Notes: generated by a model from the letters alone, not told the origin. 33,365 bases of DNA from an uncultured bacterium (GCA_945947905.1 CAMEZO010000008.1:1-33365); one strand, 5' to 3'. Positions 20,389 to 30,838 are shown, numbered from the stretch's first letter. Numbers and translations are program-made.

Positions 20389-22542
20389 TCAAGAACGGAG
20401 AGCTTTAGCCGGATCCCGGCGGGAGATGATGAAAGCGGGGATAATGGCCGCCACGGTCACCATGATGAAAGCGCGCAGGGCTTGGTTGGCAAACACAACC
20501 GGATCATAGACCGCAGGCAGCTTCGTGCCGTGCGCCTCGATGGGGAAGGGATCCATGCCGATGCCGGCCAAGGCGGACTGAATCTCCAGGCGGTAATGCA
20601 GCACCAGCAGGGCCAGCAGCACCCCCAGCACGGCACCGAGCACGCCGATAATCACCCCTTGCCAGGCAAAGATGCCCATAATCTTGCGCGGGGTGGCCCC
20701 CAAGGCCTGCAGCACGGCAATCTCGCGCCGGCGCTGCACGGATACCGCGAACATCACCGCCATGATGCAGAAGCTGGCGATGAGCGAAATGATGGAGAGC
20801 ACGAAGTTCATCATGATGCGCTCGTTGGCAATGAGCTTGTACCAGCTCTCGAAGCTCTTGGTCCAGGGGGTGACCAGCCAGTCGCACATCGGCCCCGTGG
20901 GGGAGCTGTGGAGCTTAGGCAGGGCGGCGGCCATGCGTTGCTCGATGTCACCGGGGTTGTTGGCGTCCTGCACGCGGACGCAGAGTTGCTGGATCTCACC
21001 GTTGGTCAGCCCCATGGCTTGCTGGGCAATCTCCATGGGAAGGTATACCCCCGGGCCGGGCATGTTCTCCGGCGGCTGGTAAACGGCCACGACGCGCAAG
21101 TCCGTGGGCATGACCATTTCGTTAATGCCGCGCAGGGCTTTGCCGTCCTCGCGCTCGCGGTCCAGGGCAGCCAGTTCCTTGGCCGTTTGCTCCCAAAGGG
21201 TGTTTTGCTCGCGGGTCAGGAGGGGGCGCTGCAGCAGGCGGTCGGCAAAGGCCAGACCCTCCTGCACGGTGCTTTGATCCGCCGGGTCGGTGGTGCTGCT
21301 CAGGGAGGTCAGCTCCTGTTGCAGCACGCGCAGGGCTCCGGTGGGCAGGAAGAGGCACCCCTCTGCCGAGGGCTCCGCGCCGTCCGTCAGGTGGGGCAGC
21401 TCGGCCGCCAGGGCGCGGGTCTGCGGGGTTTGACGGGGCAGCGGTAGCTTGGCAAAGACATCGGCCAGGCGCGGGGCCAGTTCCTTCCATTGCTCCTGGG
21501 ACTTCGGGGTCAGGGGGCGGGCATGCAGGGCCGTGGACACCACGGTCTCCAGGTTGTCGATGATTTCTTCCTCGCTCTGTCGCAGGTTCTTGGCGGCCTC
21601 CGGGGTCATGAAACTATCCAGCAACTCGGCCAGCCGCGTCAGTTTCTCTGCCGCCGGGGCTGTGCAGCCTTCTTCGTCCTCCTGCAGGTCGTCGCGAAGA
21701 TGGGCGACGGCTTCCGTGAATTCCTTGTTCTCGTGTGTTTGCAGTGGCTTCTGGGTCTTGGCGTAAATGTCGGCGATTTGTCGCACATTGCCCAGCGGGG
21801 TGATGGTCAGGTCATCCCCCACGCGCAGGCCCAACTGGCGGGCCACATTGGTGGAGACCACGCACTCGGCATTCGCTCCGTCTCCGAAGAAGGCGTCTAC
21901 GGCGCTGACCTTGCCTTCCTCCACCTGCTGCTTCTGCTTGGGGTCCGCATCCAGAATGCTCGCGCGCACCATCGGGTAGAGGCAAGAGAATTGGGCGTTA
22001 TTGTGCGGCTGCACGGCGATGAACTGCACGGGGGCATTCCGCCCGCCGAATTGGGCAAAAGCGTCGCCGGACAAATCGGGGTAAACGGCGGTCACGCCTT
22101 CCACCTTGCGTAGGGTGGCCATGACTTCGTCCGGGTTCAGCCACTGATTCTCATCGCTTGCCTCGGTTGCGAGCGGCTCCTCACTGTCCGTGCCGGCCTC
22201 GCTTTCCTCCGTTATCTGCACCTCCTGTACGGGCGGGGCTTCGCTGGCTTCGTCTTCCTCGGCCTGTTCCGTCAGCGGAATGCGGGTGATGTAATCGGCG
22301 GACATGCTCCCATCCGGTGCTACATAGACGGATTGTATCCTGTAATGCGGCTCAAAGGCCAGTACGCGGCTTTCAATCTCGCTCTGCAAGCCCTGCATCA
22401 CCGACATGACCACGATGAGAACCGCCACACCCAGCGCCACCCCTGCCAGGCAAATGAGGGTGATGATGGAAAACATCGTGCGCAGGGGGTTCAGGTAGCG
22501 CAGGGCCAGCATCAGGCTGAGGTTGCGTCGCAGTATCTTCAT
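20389..22542 (-). CDS. LolC/LolE-type ABC transporter permease with enlarged periplasmic region
   Basis: N-term MKILRRNLSLMLALRYLNPLRTMFSIITLICLAGVALGVAVLIVVMSVMQGL; C-term FtsX-like IASFCIMAVMFAVSVQRRREIAVLQALGATPRKIMGIFAWQG. Confidence 0.9.
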   Translation of the reverse strand: MKILRRNLSLMLALRYLNPLRTMFSIITLICLAGVALGVAVLIVVMSVMQGLQSEIESRVLAFEPHYRIQSVYVAPDGSMSADYITRIPLTEQAEEDEASEAPPVQEVQITEESEAGTDSEEPLATEASDENQWLNPDEVMATLRKVEGVTAVYPDLSGDAFAQFGGRNAPVQFIAVQPHNNAQFSCLYPMVRASILDADPKQKQQVEEGKVSAVDAFFGDGANAECVVSTNVARQLGLRVGDDLTITPLGNVRQIADIYAKTQKPLQTHENKEFTEAVAHLRDDLQEDEEGCTAPAAEKLTRLAELLDSFMTPEAAKNLRQSEEEIIDNLETVVSTALHARPLTPKSQEQWKELAPRLADVFAKLPLPRQTPQTRALAAELPHLTDGAEPSAEGCLFLPTGALRVLQQELTSLSSTTDPADQSTVQEGLAFADRLLQRPLLTREQNTLWEQTAKELAALDREREDGKALRGINEMVMPTDLRVVAVYQPPENMPGPGVYLPMEIAQQAMGLTNGEIQQLCVRVQDANNPGDIEQRMAAALPKLHSSPTGPMCDWLVTPWTKSFESWYKLIANERIMMNFVLSIISLIASFCIMAVMFAVSVQRRREIAVLQALGATPRKIMGIFAWQGVIIGVLGAVLGVLLALLVLHYRLEIQSALAGIGMDPFPIEAHGTKLPAVYDPVVFANQALRAFIMVTVAAIIPAFIISRRDPAKALRS

Positions 22543-22665
22543 GGCTTTTCCCCCAGTATCTCCCATATCGCCCCGTCTGGCAAGCCTAAAGACCGGCAGC
22601 AGCCCCGTTTGCTGCCATATGACAGGAAAAACGCCCCGCTTCGTCCTCGATTCCTCATTTTAGGC

Positions 22666-22694
22666 TTGACCCCTCCGCCGCTCTGTGGCATAGT
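22666..22694 (+). promoter_or_regulatory. Promoter of the SRP RNA
   Basis: TTGACC-17-CATAGT, 6 nt before the inferred RNA 5' end. Confidence 0.7.
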
Positions 22695-22700
22695 CTCTCT

Positions 22701-22806
22701 GCCGTCGGGGCTCCCCGGAGGCAAGGCCGGAAAACCCCGCCAGGACCGAGAGGTAGCAACGGTATTCGGACCTTGTTTGTCGGGACAGTCCCGGCGGTTT
22801 CTTTGT
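22701..22806 (+). ncRNA. ffs: Bacterial small SRP RNA (4.5S RNA)
   Basis: Helix-8 signature GCCAGGACC-GAGA-GGTAGCAACGG (Ffh-binding CAGG/AGCA loop, GNRA tetraloop). Terminal stem CCGTCGGG (22702-22709) pairs with CCCGGCGG (22790-22797), followed by TTTCTTTG. Confidence 0.92.
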
Positions 22807-22835
22807 GGCACGAGGCCGGCCCGCAGCGGCGGCGT

Positions 22836-23090
22836 TTACTCTGCGGGGGGGACGAATTCGCAGCGGAAGGTCTCGACGCCCTCCGTGTAGAGGGAGATGG
22901 TGATGCGGGATGAAAAATGGCGCACCAAGTATGCATCATGATTGGCCGGGGGGCGGGGAGAGAAGCGCGCGGCGCGGTCCGGGGCCAGCACCGCCTGCCG
23001 CAGCACGGAAATCAGGCGGCGGCTGTTCATGTGCATCATCTCGGCAAAATCCTCGGTCGGCAATGTCAGCAATGGTATGCGCTTCTTCAC
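22836..23090 (-). CDS. Small protein, function unknown (GTG start)
   Basis: VKKRIPLLTLPTEDFAEMMHMNSRRLISVLRQ...; TTGACA-16-TATCAT promoter ends 7 nt before the GTG. Confidence 0.6.
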   Translation of the reverse strand: MKKRIPLLTLPTEDFAEMMHMNSRRLISVLRQAVLAPDRAARFSPRPPANHDAYLVRHFSSRITISLYTEGVETFRCEFVPPAE

Positions 23091-23220
23091 GGGGGATATG
23101 ATACGCCCGACAGCCGGTTTGTCAAGCCTCCTGCGTGGCATATTCTGCGCCGGTCAGGGAGCAGAAAACCGCCCGCACCCGCAGGGGGTACGGACGGCAT
23201 GATAAAAGGAGCGGGTCGGC

Positions 23221-23637
23221 TCAGGCCTGAGCGTCCTGCTGCACCAGGACGAGGCGCAGCGGCGTGCGGGAAACAAGCTCGCCGTCGAAGGTCACGTCCA
23301 CGCTGTAGTTGCCGGACTTCTCAAAGCGGAGGCCCTGGAAGTTCATAATCAGGTTGCGGGTCAGGAAGGAAGCGCCCTCGGGCAGGCCCACCTTCAGATC
23401 ACCCACGATGGGCATGCGCTCCTTGTCCAGAGCCACACCGTCCTCATCAACGATGGAGATGCCGAGCTTGTGGTCACCGGCATCCTCGGGGGTGAGGCAG
23501 AGACGCAGCGCAAGGGCGCAGGCGGGGTGAGCCACCGGGAACTGGCGGGCAAACAACGTATCAAAGGCACCCTGCACGCAGAGTTTGCCCTGATAATCGG
23601 CGGCGTAGTCGCAGAGGACTGCTACTTGAATATCCAT
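23221..23637 (-). CDS. Conserved hypothetical protein (DUF6941-like)
   Basis: MDIQVAVLCDYAADYQGKLCVQGAFDTLFARQFPVAHPACALALRL...; family name recalled, not searched. Confidence 0.65.
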   Translation of the reverse strand: MDIQVAVLCDYAADYQGKLCVQGAFDTLFARQFPVAHPACALALRLCLTPEDAGDHKLGISIVDEDGVALDKERMPIVGDLKVGLPEGASFLTRNLIMNFQGLRFEKSGNYSVDVTFDGELVSRTPLRLVLVQQDAQA

Positions 23638-23765
23638 GGTTACAATCGGTAAGAATTGAGTTGATTTCCCGCAACGCGCGGGATGATATGTCTTGTTTTA
23701 CCACATGTGCGGGCGGATGCAAGCGCAAAATGCGTCTTGCGGGCGTTATGACAGACGGAAGGGGC

Positions 23766-24215
23766 TTACTCTCCCGCCGCGGAGACCAGCCGTGTGTCGG
23801 GTCCGGTGTGTTCCAGCACCAGCCAAAGCGTCTCCGGGGGCATCAGAACCCCGTCGAAGCGGTCTGCCCACTCCACCAGCAGCACGGCGCCCCCTGCCAG
23901 GTACTCTTCCCAGCCCAGGCCCGTCGCTTCCTGCGGGCTGCGCATGCGGTAGAAGTCGAAGTGCGCCACCGGCAGCCTGCCGTCGTTGTGCTCGTGCACC
24001 AGGGAGAAGGTGGGGCTTGCGCCGGCTTGCCCTGCTCCCAGTCCGCGCAGAATGCCCTGTACCAGGTGCGTCTTGCCTGCTCCCAATTCACCCACCAGTC
24101 CGATGACTTCCCCCCCGCTCAGCGCTTCTGCCAGGCGCTCGCCCAAGGTCACCATTTCTCCCTCCCCATGCACCGATATGGGGCCGTTTTGAAAAATTTT
24201 TTCGATTTTTTTCAT
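23766..24215 (-). CDS. tsaE: tRNA threonylcarbamoyladenosine biosynthesis ATPase TsaE
   Basis: VIGLVGELGAGKTHLVQGILRGLG, SPTFSLVHEHNDGRLPVAHFDFYRM, LLVEWADR. Confidence 0.95.
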   Translation of the reverse strand: MKKIEKIFQNGPISVHGEGEMVTLGERLAEALSGGEVIGLVGELGAGKTHLVQGILRGLGAGQAGASPTFSLVHEHNDGRLPVAHFDFYRMRSPQEATGLGWEEYLAGGAVLLVEWADRFDGVLMPPETLWLVLEHTGPDTRLVSAAGE

Positions 24216-24255
24216 GATTTTGCAAAATTTTACTTGCCAAAAGACTCGGCATGAC

Positions 24256-24282
24256 TATAATGTGCCAGCCCGCACGTGCGGG
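24256..24282 (+). promoter_or_regulatory. rplU -10 box and 5'-leader hairpin
   Basis: TATAAT at 24256-24261, then the perfect palindrome CCCGCACGTGCGGG at 24269-24282, near the predicted 5' end of the mRNA. Confidence 0.65.
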
Positions 24283-24306
24283 TGCAACACAAAAAATCAA
24301 AAAATC

Positions 24307-24627
24307 ATGGCATACGCAGTAATTACAACGGGCAGCAAGCAGTACCGCGTGACGGTGGGAGACGTCCTCACCGTGGATCGCATCAGCGGGCTGGAGAACG
24401 ACGGCGAAGCCACCTTCGATCAGGTGCTCCTGGTTGAGGACGGCGACACAGTCAAGGTAGGTACCCCGACGGTAGCCGGTGCTACGGTGACGGCCAAGGT
24501 TCTGGATGCAGAGGCTCGCGGCCCCAAGGGCGTAGCCTTCAAGTTCAAGCGCCGCAAGGGTTTCCACAAGAAGATCGGCTTCCGCGCCGCTCTCACCAAG
24601 GTGGAGGTCACCGCCATCAACGCCTGA
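24307..24627 (+). CDS. rplU: 50S ribosomal protein L21
   Basis: [26 protein letters not shown]...[17 protein letters not shown]-type C-terminus; ATG at 24307. Confidence 0.96.
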   Translation: MAYAVITTGSKQYRVTVGDVLTVDRISGLENDGEATFDQVLLVEDGDTVKVGTPTVAGATVTAKVLDAEARGPKGVAFKFKRRKGFHKKIGFRAALTKVEVTAINA

Positions 24628-24667
24628 TTTATCATCATCATCACCATTAAACCGCTTTTATCTCGCT

Positions 24668-24919
24668 ATGGCACATAAAAAAGGTCAAGGTTCCGTCCGC
24701 AACGGGCGCGATTCCCGCAGCAAGCGACTCGGCGTTAAGAAGTTCGGCGGCCAGTCCGTCGTCGCCGGCAACATCATCGTCCGCCAGCGCGGCACCAAGT
24801 TCCACCCCGGTAAGGGTGTCGGCATGGGCCGTGACTACACGATTTTCTCCCTCGTCGACGGCCGCGTGTTCTTCGACCGCGAAGGCCGCCGCGTCAATGT
24901 TGCTCCGGAGGAGGCTTAA
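24668..24919 (+). CDS. rpmA: 50S ribosomal protein L27
   Basis: [48 protein letters not shown]. Confidence 0.98.
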   Translation: MAHKKGQGSVRNGRDSRSKRLGVKKFGGQSVVAGNIIVRQRGTKFHPGKGVGMGRDYTIFSLVDGRVFFDREGRRVNVAPEEA

Positions 24920-24948
24920 GCCTTCCCGAACAGTCTGTGACAAATCAA

Positions 24949-24979
24949 AGAGCCCTCTCCCCCGCGGGAGGGTTCTTTT
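24949..24979 (+). terminator. Rho-independent terminator of rpmA
   Basis: AGAGCCCTCTCCCCCGCGGGAGGGTTCTTTTG hairpin with T tract. Confidence 0.8.
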
Positions 24980-25012
24980 GTGTCTCTTGCTTCCTACCGC
25001 AGCGTGCGGGGG

Positions 25013-28000
25013 TTAGCGCCGCCTGCGGCGGAGGGCCGGCAGTGCCAGCGCCAGGAGGGTCAGCAGGCTTGTAGCGGGCTCCGGAATATAATAGACGGAG
25101 GTGCTGCCGCTTCCGCTGACAATCTTGAGGTTGTTCACCGATACAGAGCCCAGCGAGCTGACGTCGGCTGCTCCGAAGTTGATGTCGATGTAGCGGTAGC
25201 CTGCATTGAACAGGTCGTCCGTATTCGCCCCGGGCAGAGTGATGGATAAATCACCCACTACGGTGCACCGGAAGAGGGCGGACAGGTCCAGGGTGTAGGT
25301 CAGCCCGGTGGTGTATCCCTCCGGAATCGTCCAGAGGACTTCAACATTATTGAGAGTGATCGTGCCGCTGCCGACGCTGAAGGAGCAGCTTGAGCCCACC
25401 TGTGTGTCCGTGAGCGCCAAGTCGGCGCCGCCCTCGGCCACATAGGCGAAATCCTGCAATGCCATGCCCTTGATGGAGTAGGCATCCGTGCCGGAATAGG
25501 TGACGGTCATTCCCTGCGCGGTGGGGGCGAGGGCCTCCTCTGCATCGGCAAGAGCTGTGATGGAGTTATAGGAGACAGAGCAGTAAACGAGTTTGCTGCT
25601 GCCCGCAACCTGCGCCGGGGTGAAGACGGATGTGACGGTATCCGACTTCTGAACGACCAGCGTGCCGGCGTCGGTCTTGCCCTCGGTATCACAGCCCAGG
25701 TAGGTGGTGCCGGCGCTGTACAGCCCCGAAGAACCGAGGGTGATGTTCCTGCCCTCATCGGCGGCTAGGTACAGATTGCCGCTGTTCACAATGTCGAAGT
25801 CCGAACCGGAGATGATTGCTCCTTCAAGGCCGGGATACGGGGCCTCGTATTTATTCTCGGAAAAAGTGACGCTGTCGTTCCAAGTAATCTCCATGGTGGA
25901 GTCCTTGCCGTTGTAAACTGCGCCGTTGCCTCCTGATTGATTACCGGAAACCTTGACTGCTCCATTGCCGGAGAGACTGAAATCTCCTGCATTGTACACG
26001 GCACTGCCGCCGTTTGCCCGGTTGCCGGTGATGGACACGGAGGTGTTTCCGGAGATATCCACCTTGCCCTTTGAGTAGATGGCCCCGCCGCCGGAGTAGG
26101 TGGCGGAGGCGGTGTTGTTCGCTATCTCAACACTCTGCGGATGTTCCTCGCTGCCCTGAATGATGAGCGAGGAATTGCTGCCGACAAAGGCACCGCCGCC
26201 GAAGGCAAGGGCATCGCCCTGCTCAGCCGTGGCGGTTACGGTGTTGTTATTGATCTCCACGCTCGTATTGCCGATGATAGAAACGACGGACGGATGATTC
26301 TTCGAGGACAGCACGGCCAAGCCGCCGCCCAGCGCATCAATCTCGGAGTCCTTCGATCCGCCGGTTCCGGTGGCTGTGGCGGTGTTGTTGCTGATAGTCA
26401 GTGTGCCGTTTTCTTCGAGGACGGTTTGGGGGTCATCCGTGCTGTACGCCCCCTGAACCAAGCCTCCACCGATGGCTTGCAGAATCAAATCCTCATCCTC
26501 GGCAGCCGACTCTTGAACGGAAACCGCGTTTTCCGTAATCGTCACACTCTCGTTATTCGAAATCGAGTTGATGTAAAAGTGGTACAAACCACCGCCCAGG
26601 GCAAGCTCAGTGCCGTTGACTGTGTTCTTTGTTACGATGACCTCCTCGTTCTTCTCGACAACAGCCGCGAGCGAAAGCATACCGCCGCCTGCCGAAATTG
26701 CTCCCGTGGCGGTGTTGTCGGACAGGGTGACGGTGCCACAGTCTATCATGCTGAGGGTGCGGTGGTTGGCAATACCGCCGCCCAGAACCTCGTTGTCGGG
26801 GTTATCGTCCGTTTGGATATTACCCGTAACGCTGACAGCAGTGCAGTTCAGAAGCTCCAGATAGGCCGTGTTAAAGATGCCACTTCCGGAGTTGTCCTTT
26901 ACCGCGAAGGTTCCTGCTCCCGTGAAGTAGGCGTACCCCTTCAGCTCCATTCCCGCGCCGGCAAAACCGGTAGCCGACAGGGTGGTAAGACCATTCAGCG
27001 AGGCCATACCGCCCGCCTCTACGATGAACCCCGCCCCTGTGTTGCCCTCCGCCGGGGCCGTGAGGGTGATGCTGACCTCTGTGCTGCCGTCCGTCGTGCT
27101 GCTGAAGATCACCTCCTTGGCCACACTCAAGCCGGTGCCGGAATAAGCCTTCGTCAGACAAGTATTGCTGCTCACTACACCATCCGTAATGGAGGGTTGC
27201 GAGCCGCCCGTTGGCGCAGAATCTACCGGTGTGTCGATGTATTCCATCAGTCCGATGAAATACTTGGACTGCTGATTGAAATTGTAAGAGGCTAAATCAT
27301 AGCTGTTCAGCATGAGAGAGCCATCCTCGGCAACTTCTACCCGTACCTTGGTGGCACCGTAGTAGCGATCATCGGAATCTGTGATGTAGATAGCGGACAG
27401 CGTTCCGTCTGCATTCGTCTCGTACCCCCAGCAGGTGATGGCATGGCCCGAACCGATTTTCCCATTCTCATCAGCTATATAGATTCCCAGTGAAACGCCC
27501 TGCCCGGCCTTCGCGAGTGCCGCATCCATGGTTTGCCTGAAGCATAGCTCCTGGGAGAGTCCTCCGCGGTTGTCTTCGGTCAGCAGCTCTTGCTGCACAT
27601 AACAGGAGGTCGCGTCTGTGAATATCCCCTGATAATACCCGGCAGGATCGGCATTTTCCTCCAGATCGCCGCTGGCATCGACATCGACTTTATCCTTCCC
27701 CAAGAACCACCACTGAAAGCCGTTACTCGCCAAACCCGGGGCGTCCTCCCAGTTGTCGCGGAAAGCATCGAATACAGCAAGATACTGCGTCCCGGTCGGA
27801 GAGGTGTAATTGTTTTTACTCGGACCGTTGGCAGGAGTTTCGAGGGTGTCGTGTTGCTCGTAGTAGTAATCCTGCCAGTGCTGGATGAGGTTCGATGCCG
27901 CCGCAGCCCAGCACAGTTCCTTATCCGTCTTGTCGGTGACATTTTCATCCGAGCTGTAGGAACCCTTCCCGACATCGTAAACGTGCCCGGTGGTCGTGGA

Positions 28001-28069
28001 TACCGTAACAGCCGCCTGCGCGGTGAGCGCGGCGAGCAGGGAGAGAAGCGCGACAGACAGAATCTTCAT
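25013..28069 (-). CDS. Secreted IdeS/Mac-like cysteine protease fused to a beta-helix passenger with C-terminal PEP-CTERM sorting signal
   Basis: Signal peptide MKILSVALLSLLAALTAQA; KELCWAAAASNLIQHW, GHAITCWGYETNADGTLSAIYITDSDD; repeated GGG(L/M/A) and NNT units; YIPEPATSLLTLLALALPALRRRRR. Confidence 0.85.
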   Translation of the reverse strand: MKILSVALLSLLAALTAQAAVTVSTTTGHVYDVGKGSYSSDENVTDKTDKELCWAAAASNLIQHWQDYYYEQHDTLETPANGPSKNNYTSPTGTQYLAVFDAFRDNWEDAPGLASNGFQWWFLGKDKVDVDASGDLEENADPAGYYQGIFTDATSCYVQQELLTEDNRGGLSQELCFRQTMDAALAKAGQGVSLGIYIADENGKIGSGHAITCWGYETNADGTLSAIYITDSDDRYYGATKVRVEVAEDGSLMLNSYDLASYNFNQQSKYFIGLMEYIDTPVDSAPTGGSQPSITDGVVSSNTCLTKAYSGTGLSVAKEVIFSSTTDGSTEVSITLTAPAEGNTGAGFIVEAGGMASLNGLTTLSATGFAGAGMELKGYAYFTGAGTFAVKDNSGSGIFNTAYLELLNCTAVSVTGNIQTDDNPDNEVLGGGIANHRTLSMIDCGTVTLSDNTATGAISAGGGMLSLAAVVEKNEEVIVTKNTVNGTELALGGGLYHFYINSISNNESVTITENAVSVQESAAEDEDLILQAIGGGLVQGAYSTDDPQTVLEENGTLTISNNTATATGTGGSKDSEIDALGGGLAVLSSKNHPSVVSIIGNTSVEINNNTVTATAEQGDALAFGGGAFVGSNSSLIIQGSEEHPQSVEIANNTASATYSGGGAIYSKGKVDISGNTSVSITGNRANGGSAVYNAGDFSLSGNGAVKVSGNQSGGNGAVYNGKDSTMEITWNDSVTFSENKYEAPYPGLEGAIISGSDFDIVNSGNLYLAADEGRNITLGSSGLYSAGTTYLGCDTEGKTDAGTLVVQKSDTVTSVFTPAQVAGSSKLVYCSVSYNSITALADAEEALAPTAQGMTVTYSGTDAYSIKGMALQDFAYVAEGGADLALTDTQVGSSCSFSVGSGTITLNNVEVLWTIPEGYTTGLTYTLDLSALFRCTVVGDLSITLPGANTDDLFNAGYRYIDINFGAADVSSLGSVSVNNLKIVSGSGSTSVYYIPEPATSLLTLLALALPALRRRRR

Positions 28070-28075
28070 GAACAA

Positions 28076-28116
28076 AAACAGGCAGCGCGGAATACCCGTG
28101 GCGGGGCATTCCGCGC
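28076..28116 (-). terminator. Terminator of guaA, abutting the start of the protease gene
   Basis: GCGCGGAAT-loop-ATTCCGCGC (9-bp stem) then TGCCTGTTTTTG; the T tract ends within a few nt of the next start codon. Confidence 0.75.
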
Positions 28117-28126
28117 GTGGTGGAGT

Positions 28127-29650
<1,524 letters not shown>

Positions 29651-29764
29651 ATCGCTGCCCCAAGCATAGCAAAATCTGCCCGTTCTTGCAAGCTCTTTTC
29701 CCGGTCGGGTGGCCCTTTTCGGTCGGTCTTTTGCCTTTCACACGGGGGTTCACTGCTTTTTGCC

Positions 29765-29791
29765 TTGACATTCCGGCCGTTTTCCTATACT
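29765..29791 (+). promoter_or_regulatory. Sigma-70-like promoter of obgE
   Basis: TTGACA-15-TATACT, 9 nt before the ATG. Confidence 0.6.
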
Positions 29792-29800
29792 GTCGGGGGC

Positions 29801-30838
29801 ATGTTCGTTGACAACATCAGGATCTTTGCCAAGGCAGGAAAGGGGGGGAATGGACTCGCCAGTTTCCGCAGGGAGAAATTTGTGCCTCGCGGGGGTCCTG
29901 ACGGAGGCGACGGCGGGGACGGCGGGAGCGTGGTGCTGGAGGTCAGCTCCGGTGTGAATGATTTGCGCGCGTTCTTTTACGACCCCAAGCTCATCGCTAC
30001 CGACGGTATGCCGGGCATGCACGCCCGCAAACACGGGCGCGATGGGCGCTCCGTGACGGCCAAGGTGCCGCCGGGTACGATCGTCTACCGCAGTAACGCC
30101 ACAACCATGCAGGAGGCTACCTGGCTGGAGCGCGAGGGCGAGGGGATCGAGGTGGAGCAGGTGGCGGACCTGACGCAGCCGGGGGATCGCTTTGTGCTCT
30201 GCCAAGGGGGCAAGGGCGGCCGCGGTAACTGGCACTTCCGCACCGCGACGGACCAGGCGCCCCTCAAGTTCGAGACGGGCACCGAGGCGGAATCCGGGGT
30301 CTTCTTCCTGGAGCTGCGCCGCATCGCCGACGCCGGCTTGGTAGGTTATCCGAACGCCGGCAAGAGCACCCTGCTTTCCGCGATCTCGAACGCCACCCCC
30401 AAGATCGCGGCCTACCCTTTCACCACACTTCAACCCATCGTCGGCACTCTGGAGTTCCCGGACTACTCCCGCGCCATCGTCGCCGACATCCCGGGCATCA
30501 TCGACGGCGCCTCACAAAACCGCGGCCTCGGCCACGAATTCCTCCGCCACATCATGCGCTGCCGCCTCCTCCTCTTCGTCGTCGACATGACCGGCTTGGA
30601 ACACGACCCCATCGAGGCCATCCAATCCCTCCGCAAAGAAATCAAGCTCTACTCCGAGGAACTCGCCGAACGTCCCTGGCTCATCGTCGCCAACAAAATG
30701 GACGACCCCACCGCCCGCGAAAACCTCCCCACCCTCCGCCAACGCTTCCCCAAGGCAGAAATCATCCCCATCTCCGCCCAAACCCGCGAGGGCATACCGG
30801 AATTCCTTGAAAAACTGCATGCGAGATTGAAGGAGTGA
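29801..30838 (+). CDS. obgE: GTPase Obg/CgtA
   Basis: MFVDNIRIFAKAGKGGNGLASFRREKFVPRGGPDGGDGGDGGSVVLE..., VGYPNAGKSTLLSAISNA; the track start at 29531 is an artificial extension. Confidence 0.97.
   Translation: MFVDNIRIFAKAGKGGNGLASFRREKFVPRGGPDGGDGGDGGSVVLEVSSGVNDLRAFFYDPKLIATDGMPGMHARKHGRDGRSVTAKVPPGTIVYRSNATTMQEATWLEREGEGIEVEQVADLTQPGDRFVLCQGGKGGRGNWHFRTATDQAPLKFETGTEAESGVFFLELRRIADAGLVGYPNAGKSTLLSAISNATPKIAAYPFTTLQPIVGTLEFPDYSRAIVADIPGIIDGASQNRGLGHEFLRHIMRCRLLLFVVDMTGLEHDPIEAIQSLRKEIKLYSEELAERPWLIVANKMDDPTARENLPTLRQRFPKAEIIPISAQTREGIPEFLEKLHARLKE

Noticed and set aside
22333-22890. 185-aa plus-strand ORF over the SRP RNA
   Set aside because: Overlaps the permease gene and the ncRNA; no coding support.
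24630-24646. atcatcatcatcaccat before rpmA as a regulatory repeat
   Set aside because: A very short ATC repeat in the rplU-rpmA spacer; too short to support a function.
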